NCBI GenBank assembly: GCA_964369725.1
Contig: CAYJGC010000047.1
Location: 1-12,952 of the forward strand
DNA length: 12,952 nt
Reading direction: 5' to 3'
Source of the DNA: Paraeggerthella sp964369725
Lineage (GTDB): Bacteria > Actinomycetota > Coriobacteriia > Coriobacteriales > Eggerthellaceae
Shown here: piece after piece, positions 1 to 5,400 of the stretch
How positions within the stretch are numbered: position 1 is the stretch's first letter
How the letters are laid out: each line of letters opens with the position of its first letter
Notes under the pieces: generated by a model
The model's input: the letters and a program-made list of their open reading frames with translations, nothing else
The model's database searches: none
What the model was told of the DNA's origin: nothing
Translations under genes and position numbers: made by a program

Positions 1-1205
1 GCTGCGCCTAATGCTGCCGCAGCAATCATGACAAAAACGCCCTCAATCGGGAAGCATAAAAACAAAAGCAACACCGCAAGCAAAGGCTGTCGCATACTGG
101 CACCGAGGAGGGCCGCTGTGCAAGCACACAGGGCAAAGACGGGGTCGATTCCCGTAAGAGATGCAATACCATAGCCAATAGAGATGCCAGCAAAAATGAG
201 CGGAAAGAAATGACCGCCGCGCCAACCAAATTGAACGCAAAGCGGCGTAAGGGCAACTTTAACAAAACCCGTGGCTATCAAAACAAAAGCTGTCATAGAC
301 ATCCATATTTCGTTTAGCTCTTCTGCTTGAGTTTCTCCGGCAAACATGGTGAAGGGAAGTGCCAGTCCGCAAAGCGCCAATACTAACCCAGCAATAACAG
401 CCTTAATGACCGGTTTGTCTCCTATCTTTTTTGCAAGAAGAGCAAAACTGCCATCACATACACAATAGAGCCAACCCGCTGCGGTGCCTATGAGGGCAAG
501 AGGAATAAGCCAGAGAAGTTCGGCTGAGGTTATGGTGAGATTGTCGTAATGTGGTAATGCCATCGCGCTGCCAAACAACGCCGAAAGCCCCAAGTATGCA
601 CCCAGTGCTCCCGCTATGGCACAGAAATAGAGAACCATTTTTGAGCGTTTTGGCAAGACAAGGGTGCTGTCTTCCGTGTCTTTTGATGTGTCGCCACAAA
701 GGGGAGCAACAAAGCCAAACAGGGGCGCAGTAAAGATGGCGGAAAGTGCTGCCATGGTTCCAACGGAGGTAAGCTGCTTAAAATCGCTTCCAAAACGCTT
801 CATGCGATCGCCCACCCACGTACAGATGCCCGCAATGCATCCCGTCAGGCCTGCTTCAGGGCCAATAGACCCCCCAAAGAAAAGCGGAAGCAGTGCGGCA
901 ATAGACATGCGGCCTAATTTGTCGTATTCGTAACGTCCATCTTTTTTGACCTTTGCCATTACTTCCTCAAGTTCTTCAGGAAGTGGTCCGTAGTGCTTGC
1001 TGAAAAGGCCAATGATAAGTCCGCCTAACGTGCAGGCAAGTAGGGGAAAATAAGGCCCAAAATACCCGGGAAGCGTTTCCCAGATTAACGAAATACCTAA
1101 ACCCATTACAAAAAGAATAGCCCAGACAAAGGCTCCTGCAATTGCACCGGTAAGGACAACTGAAAAAACAAAAAGAATACGATTGCTAATTTGTTCTTTA
1201 TGCAT
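1..1205 (-). CDS. CLC-family chloride channel/transporter (3' end beyond window)
   Basis: This is an integral membrane protein of the voltage-gated chloride channel (CLC) family, which moves chloride or other anions across the cytoplasmic membrane. Reading leftward from the ATG at 1205-1203 gives 401 uninterrupted codons to the window edge, so only a short C-terminus can be missing (E. coli ClcA is about 470 residues). The whole length is hydrophobic helices with short loops. Family landmarks are GGSIGPEAG (residues 111-119, the GREGP position) and GGHFFP (330-335, the GxFxP position). Two pore motifs are atypical: the GREGP gating glutamate is Ile114, and the GSGIP-like loop reads YGPLP (72-76). 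The start is the first ATG after an in-frame stop and has AAAGG about 11 nt upstream. It lies 66 bp downstream of the S58 peptidase gene on the same strand, so co-transcription is plausible. The family call is firm; channel versus exchanger is not decided. Confidence 0.87.
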   Translation of the reverse strand, partial: MHKEQISNRILFVFSVVLTGAIAGAFVWAILFVMGLGISLIWETLPGYFGPYFPLLACTLGGLIIGLFSKHYGPLPEELEEVMAKVKKDGRYEYDKLGRMSIAALLPLFFGGSIGPEAGLTGCIAGICTWVGDRMKRFGSDFKQLTSVGTMAALSAIFTAPLFGFVAPLCGDTSKDTEDSTLVLPKRSKMVLYFCAIAGALGAYLGLSALFGSAMALPHYDNLTITSAELLWLIPLALIGTAAGWLYCVCDGSFALLAKKIGDKPVIKAVIAGLVLALCGLALPFTMFAGETQAEELNEIWMSMTAFVLIATGFVKVALTPLCVQFGWRGGHFFPLIFAGISIGYGIASLTGIDPVFALCACTAALLGASMRQPLLAVLLLFLCFPIEGVFVMIAAAALGA

Positions 1206-1271
1206 AGGAAGAGGTACCTTTCGCGAGATTGGTTAAGAGGATTGTTGGTTTGGTGGATGTTGGTAGTTGTA

Positions 1272-2444
1272 TCAAAGGGTAGGATGCTTTTCTTTGAGAG
1301 ATTGAACTGAAGGCAAGCCGTAAGCATCCGTGGCTTGCTGCACGCTACGTATGAGGGCATGCTCCATAGCTTCGGTTGCGATGACGGAAACCATATCAAG
1401 TGTAGTTTCAATGTCGCCTGAGGCAAAAGTAAAGACGGTGTCACCATCCATGGAGGTGTGTACGGGCTTTATGGTACGTGCGTAAGCGTCATGAGTGGCA
1501 CAGGAAACTTTGGTAGCTTGTGCTTTGCTGAGTTTAGCGTTGGTGAGGATAATGCCGAGCGTAGTATTTGAGCAGATATTGTTTTGAGAATGGGTATTAT
1601 TATGTTGAGGAGGGGTGTTACTTGTTTCGGAAGAGGTTTTCTGCAGGCTTGTAAGCATACTAAACGCTTCGAGAGGATCAACGAGATTGTTGTGTTCATC
1701 GCGGGAGCCGGCTATCCAAGTGCCTTCCTTGTTACAAATGTTTCCAACCGCATTAGCAACCACGAGGGCGCATACAACCAATTCTCCACAGCGCAAGCCA
1801 TACATCCCAAAGCCAGCCTTCATGGCATTTTTTCCTCCAAGAAGTTTCCCTACGGTGGCACCGCAGCCTACGCCGACATTTCCTTCTGCGAGAAAACTAC
1901 TGGTGTTTTCAATAGGAGGTTTAGCGTTGCCGTCTGTGGCAGTGCTCTTTTGTTGAGGAAGGCATCCGGCGCACATAGTCTCTTCTTTGCCGTTATTTTC
2001 TTGGGTTGCGGTGTCTCTTAGGTGTGTTTGATTTTCTTGATACGCAAAGGCAGCTTGGGTGGCAGTGCGACCCATTGTTGCATCGGGGTAGGTATTTTTG
2101 CCAATCAAGAGGTCAAAAATGCAAGCACCCGTAACAAGAGGAACGCAGGCTTCTTCTACAAAAAAACCAATGCCTCGGTGCGCTAATTCGTTCATAACTC
2201 CTGTTGATGCAGCAAGTCCAAAAGCGCTTCCTCCCGCTAAGACGATGGCATGAATGCGTTCGGTCGGATTCTCGGGTTTCAAAAGGTCGGTTTCGCGCGT
2301 TGCCGGACCTCCGCCATACACTGCAACACCGCAGGTTGCTCCGTTGGGGGCTATAACGACGGTACATCCTGTTGCCGCATCAAAATCCTCGGCATGCCCG
2401 CACAAAAAAGATGGCAGGTCTGCAATTGTTGCGGGTTCAAGCAT
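1272..2444 (-). CDS. P1/DmpA-type autoprocessing peptidase (MEROPS S58 family)
   Basis: This 390-residue protein belongs to the P1/DmpA/NylC family of N-terminal-nucleophile hydrolases (aminopeptidases and amidases that cleave their own chain to mature). Fingerprints are GGGPATRETDLL (44-55), AIVLAGGSAFGLAA (66-79), GVGCGATVGK (191-200), and NTTLGIILTNA (293-303) followed by GDTVFTFASGD (334-344). In NylC, cleavage falls between Asn266 and Thr267 and the new N-terminal Thr is the nucleophile; by analogy this protein should split at Asn293/Thr294 into chains of about 293 and 97 residues. The start at 2444 is chosen because a strong AAGGAG lies 7 nt upstream and the family motifs begin just after; an upstream in-frame ATG at 2579 would add 45 residues with no family resemblance. 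Two hydrophilic Asn/Gln/Thr-rich insertions (about 135-185, holding a CxxC at 158-161, and 266-292) make it longer than usual. No signal peptide is evident, so it is probably cytoplasmic. The substrate is unknown. Confidence 0.92.
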   Translation of the reverse strand: MLEPATIADLPSFLCGHAEDFDAATGCTVVIAPNGATCGVAVYGGGPATRETDLLKPENPTERIHAIVLAGGSAFGLAASTGVMNELAHRGIGFFVEEACVPLVTGACIFDLLIGKNTYPDATMGRTATQAAFAYQENQTHLRDTATQENNGKEETMCAGCLPQQKSTATDGNAKPPIENTSSFLAEGNVGVGCGATVGKLLGGKNAMKAGFGMYGLRCGELVVCALVVANAVGNICNKEGTWIAGSRDEHNNLVDPLEAFSMLTSLQKTSSETSNTPPQHNNTHSQNNICSNTTLGIILTNAKLSKAQATKVSCATHDAYARTIKPVHTSMDGDTVFTFASGDIETTLDMVSVIATEAMEHALIRSVQQATDAYGLPSVQSLKEKHPTL

Positions 2445-2648
2445 GAGTGCGCTCCTTGAATGGTTGACGGTGAGATTGTTTAAGGTAATTGTACACCATT
2501 GCAAAAGTTTGAATCCGCGTCGATTAGTTCCGTTTGTCACAAAAAAGCTACACGCGAACTTTTGTTGGCTTGTAGGCATATTTCCTCATTGTTATCATAA
2601 AACGATAAGTGTAGCTGCTGTGCGTCCTTTTGGTAAGGAGTAGCCGGC
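2445..2648. promoter_or_regulatory. Divergent control region between the S58 peptidase and the SARP-type regulator
   Basis: These 204 bp separate two divergent start codons and must hold both promoters, unless the transcripts overlap. On the plus strand TTGTAG (2570-2575), a 17-bp spacer and TATCAT (2593-2598) form a plausible but weak sigma-70-type promoter. Its -10 is overlapped by the inverted repeat TTATC-N7-GATAA (2592-2608), which could be an operator. On the minus strand the best -10 candidate is TACAAT (2493-2488), about 44 nt from the peptidase ATG, with no good -35. All of these were read by eye only. The region fits direct control of both genes by the adjacent regulator, but no direct-repeat SARP box is clear. 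Confidence 0.35.
2452..2457 (-). promoter_or_regulatory. Shine-Dalgarno site fixing the S58 peptidase start
   Basis: AAGGAG on the minus strand ends 7 nt before the ATG at 2444-2442. The upstream alternative ATG at 2579 has no comparable site, so this sets the start at 2444 and leaves 2445-2648 non-coding. Confidence 0.8.
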
Positions 2649-5261
2649 ATGGCTGAATTTCTTGTTAAGGCGGCCTGCAAGGGGCGCAGGCCTCGTCATC
2701 TGGCATTAAAACATCATTGCTCACGCCCTCATCTTGTCGCTAACCTTTTGCGCAGTCGAAGTGTGGTGAGGTTTTTGGTCGCTCCTGCTGGTTTTGGGAA
2801 AACTGCCATTGTGACGGAGTATTGCGAAACGGTTTTTCGCTTTAGTCACGTGTTTTGGATAGAGGCAACGAGCCCTTGTTTTTTACGCGACCTTGATAAG
2901 CAGACTATAGCCACTACGTTGCTTTCAATCGATGAAAAGCCCTTTTTAGTAATTATTGAAGATGTTCCTTCTCTTGACCCCGAGCGGTCAAGATTGCTTT
3001 CGGAAGAAATGGATAGAATTCTTGCACGCAATTGCGAAGTCATTCTTACGTGTGCACCCTTGTGTGACACCTTTGGAGGTCATCTCGATCGGATAAAATT
3101 AAGTTCGCTCGATTTGTTGCTATCCGATGAAGAGATAGATTCGCTCAGAACAAGAGGAGAGCAAAAGGCCGAACCCGCAAATTTGATACCCAAGCAGCGT
3201 CGTATTGCGAGCCTTATTTGGGGTACTTCCGAAGAGCAGGGGGTTTTCTTGAAGTCAGTGATGCGCGAAGAGCTTTCAAGTGATTTTTTGTTGCCGATCT
3301 TCGCCATGCTTGTTTTGCAAAAAGGATCGTATCGAGCCTTGTCGCATTTTTTCATTGGTGATAATGAAGTATTTTCACTGTTGTCAAAATATCATCCGTA
3401 TCTTGGTATTGATTGTCTTTCTCAAACATTCGATACCGTTTTATTTGAAATTGAGAAAATTTTCGCGCCGTTTTCCTCGCGATTTGACTCGTTGATAACA
3501 AGATCTTTGTTTTCTGAAGAGTCGGTGTTTGTCACTAGGTTTGCTGATGGATTGATAGGTCAGGGTGAGTACGAGAGAGCTTGCGATTTCATGAGGCTGT
3601 TTGCTTCTCGGCGCACACGCGCTTCGTGGTTAGCAGATCGTGGGTACCAACTGATAGAAGTAGGCTGCTTGTTTCCTGCAAGTAAGGTATATAGCTCGCT
3701 TGCAGATGAAAGATTTGAGTTTGCCGGGGTGCTTGACGCAGGCGAAAGCTTTCGCTTGGCATTGTTAGGGGAAAGTGTTGAGGCTTGTAGATTGGCTCGT
3801 AGGGCACTACGGGGCAAAGATGTTTCAGATGTCTTAGTAATGGCGTTATCGTTAGTGCTTTCTTGCCATGCTGATTGCGATAAGGAAGATCGAGCTCATT
3901 ATGTAAACACATCCACATGTAATCGTCTTGAAGCAAAGGGTATATCTAGCAAAGATGAAATTGAGATGTATCGCGATGAATTGGTGGCGACTTGTGCGGT
4001 TCGCTTGGGACTTGAGGTTTCGGTAAAGCAGGCAGCCTTAGCGTGGCTCGCATGGAACGACCAAGGGGTGTGGGGAAATTCAATGAAATACGCCGCCGTT
4101 TGGATTTTTCGCCTTGCTATTGAGTCTGCACAGGAGCTCTCGCAGCAAGAACAGGCCTTGCAAGATGAAACCTTGAAAGCAGTGGGTCAAGTAGCACAGG
4201 CGACTTATGTGCGCATGAGGGCAAAGGAAGACGATGCGCTTGGATTGTTTGATGCTTTGTTGATTGTTGCGTTTTCTCAGGCGTGCGAACGAGGTGTGGC
4301 GCAGCATGATGGTTTTGGTGATCGTATCAATAATGCAGCCGACCATATTGAAGCATCTTTGTTTGCCCAGCAAAGTGAATATGAGAAAGCCCTTAGCTGT
4401 CGCAGAAAGAAAAACCAAGCGCACGTACCCTCGCATGCAAAAGCCTCCAAAAGAGAGGTAGTCGTACGAAAAAGGAGCAACCTCTTGAAATCGGATCCTC
4501 CTTTAACGGTCAACCTTTTTGGTGGTCTCGATGTTCGTATAGGAAGCGTATCGGTTGATGATCCTGCCCTGAGACGTCAAAAGGTCAAATCTCTGCTTGC
4601 TTTATTGGTCTTAAATCGTGGAAGGGAATTTTCTCGGGATCGTTTGGTTATGCTGTTGTGGCCAGAAAGCGAGCTCCAAACAGCACGAAAGAATTTTTAT
4701 GGCGTGTGGAGTCAGCTAAAGAAAGCACTGATGGCGCCTTCGGGAACGTGTCCTTATCTCATTCGTGAACAACAAGGTTTACGCCTTGACGCAAACTTAC
4801 TGATTAGCGACGTTATGCAGTTTGAAGAGGTGTGTAACACGCTTTTGTTTGAGCGACCTGGTTACGGTGGATGGGCACATTTGTTTTCCGTGGTAAATGA
4901 TAAATTTTCCAATGATCTATTGCCAAGCGAAAACCACAACGAAGCAATTCAGGGATCGCGCAATATGTATCGTGCTAAGTTGGTCGACGCTTTAGTTGCC
5001 GCATCAACGCGTTTGGTGAATGCGGGGGAAGCGCGCGAAGGTCTTTGGTTTGCACGCAGTGCGCTTGAGCGCGATAAGGCAAGAGAAGATGCTTACGTTG
5101 CACTTATTGAGGCGCAGCTTGGAGTGGGGCAGCGAACAGCCGCGCTTGAGACGTATTTTGCTTGCCGACGCTATTTGACTCATGAATTAGGAATTGACCC
5201 TTCAATTGAAACAACGAGGCTTTATCTCGGTATTATCGAAAGTGAAGAAATTTTGGGTTAA
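2649..5261 (+). CDS. Large MalT-like/SARP-type transcriptional regulator (P-loop NTPase + winged helix + BTAD)
   Basis: This 870-residue protein looks like an ATP-binding transcriptional regulator. Residues 45-52 (APAGFGKT) are a Walker A loop in the MalT/LuxR-large context. VIIEDVPSLD (101-110) is the Walker B strand, and VILTCAP (131-137) sits where MalT-like proteins have their sensor strand. A long helical middle (about 150-560) resembles the repeat-rich arm of such proteins. A basic linker (about 580-615) leads to an OmpR-type winged helix (about 619-715, LTVNLFGGLDV then RRQKVKSLLALLVL and LLWPES). A bacterial transcriptional activator domain with TPR-like helices (about 720-870, ending HELGIDPSIETTRLY) follows. 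The ATG has AAGGAG 8 nt upstream. The gene is divergent from the S58 peptidase and 139 bp from secA. Its targets and ligand are unknown; the peptidase/CLC pair is the obvious candidate target by position. Confidence 0.9.
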   Translation: MAEFLVKAACKGRRPRHLALKHHCSRPHLVANLLRSRSVVRFLVAPAGFGKTAIVTEYCETVFRFSHVFWIEATSPCFLRDLDKQTIATTLLSIDEKPFLVIIEDVPSLDPERSRLLSEEMDRILARNCEVILTCAPLCDTFGGHLDRIKLSSLDLLLSDEEIDSLRTRGEQKAEPANLIPKQRRIASLIWGTSEEQGVFLKSVMREELSSDFLLPIFAMLVLQKGSYRALSHFFIGDNEVFSLLSKYHPYLGIDCLSQTFDTVLFEIEKIFAPFSSRFDSLITRSLFSEESVFVTRFADGLIGQGEYERACDFMRLFASRRTRASWLADRGYQLIEVGCLFPASKVYSSLADERFEFAGVLDAGESFRLALLGESVEACRLARRALRGKDVSDVLVMALSLVLSCHADCDKEDRAHYVNTSTCNRLEAKGISSKDEIEMYRDELVATCAVRLGLEVSVKQAALAWLAWNDQGVWGNSMKYAAVWIFRLAIESAQELSQQEQALQDETLKAVGQVAQATYVRMRAKEDDALGLFDALLIVAFSQACERGVAQHDGFGDRINNAADHIEASLFAQQSEYEKALSCRRKKNQAHVPSHAKASKREVVVRKRSNLLKSDPPLTVNLFGGLDVRIGSVSVDDPALRRQKVKSLLALLVLNRGREFSRDRLVMLLWPESELQTARKNFYGVWSQLKKALMAPSGTCPYLIREQQGLRLDANLLISDVMQFEEVCNTLLFERPGYGGWAHLFSVVNDKFSNDLLPSENHNEAIQGSRNMYRAKLVDALVAASTRLVNAGEAREGLWFARSALERDKAREDAYVALIEAQLGVGQRTAALETYFACRRYLTHELGIDPSIETTRLYLGIIESEEILG

Positions 5262-5316
5262 GAATACAGGCGTGCAAAAATGGTGTTGAGATGTGTCAGG
5301 GGTCATGACTGGTATT

Positions 5317-5345
5317 TTGTTGTGTTAGAGTAACGGATATAGTAT
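5317..5345 (+). promoter_or_regulatory. Candidate secA promoter
   Basis: TTGTTG (5317-5322) is followed after 17 bp by TAGTAT (5340-5345), which overlaps a better -10 match, TATAGT (5338-5343, 15-bp spacer). Either would start a transcript near 5350 and give a leader of about 50 nt containing the hairpin at 5361-5383. No terminator is visible after the regulator gene, so readthrough into secA is also possible. Confidence 0.3.
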
Positions 5346-5360
5346 TTCGATGTTCAACTG

Positions 5361-5383
5361 CGCAAGCTTTTAGATAGCTTGCG
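5361..5383 (+). promoter_or_regulatory. Hairpin in the secA leader next to the ribosome binding site
   Basis: CGCAAGCT (5361-5368) and AGCTTGCG (5376-5383) are perfect 8-bp complementary arms around a 7-nt loop. The right arm ends 2 nt before the AAGGA Shine-Dalgarno (5386-5390), which is 10 nt from the secA ATG. No U-tract follows, so this is not a terminator. It could modulate ribosome access to secA mRNA or be a protein-binding palindrome; the sequence alone does not decide. Confidence 0.6.
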
Positions 5384-5400
5384 AAAAGGATGGTAAGTAT

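Noticed and set aside
1584..2021. 145-codon plus-strand open frame antisense to the S58 peptidase
   Set aside because: It is entirely within a gene supported by family motifs, and its translation resembles no family I recognise.
2445..2579. 45-residue N-terminal extension of the S58 peptidase from an ATG at 2579
   Set aside because: The AAGGAG 7 nt before 2444 and the position of the family motifs favour the shorter protein; the extension shows no signal peptide or similarity.
4264..4513. Overlapping short open frames on both strands within the regulator gene
   Set aside because: The 870-codon frame with clear winged-helix and BTAD signatures covers the region; the others lack start signals and domains.
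5302..5309. GTCATGAC palindrome upstream of secA
   Set aside because: Eight-base palindromes are common by chance, the flanks do not extend the symmetry well, and it lies upstream of the candidate promoter.
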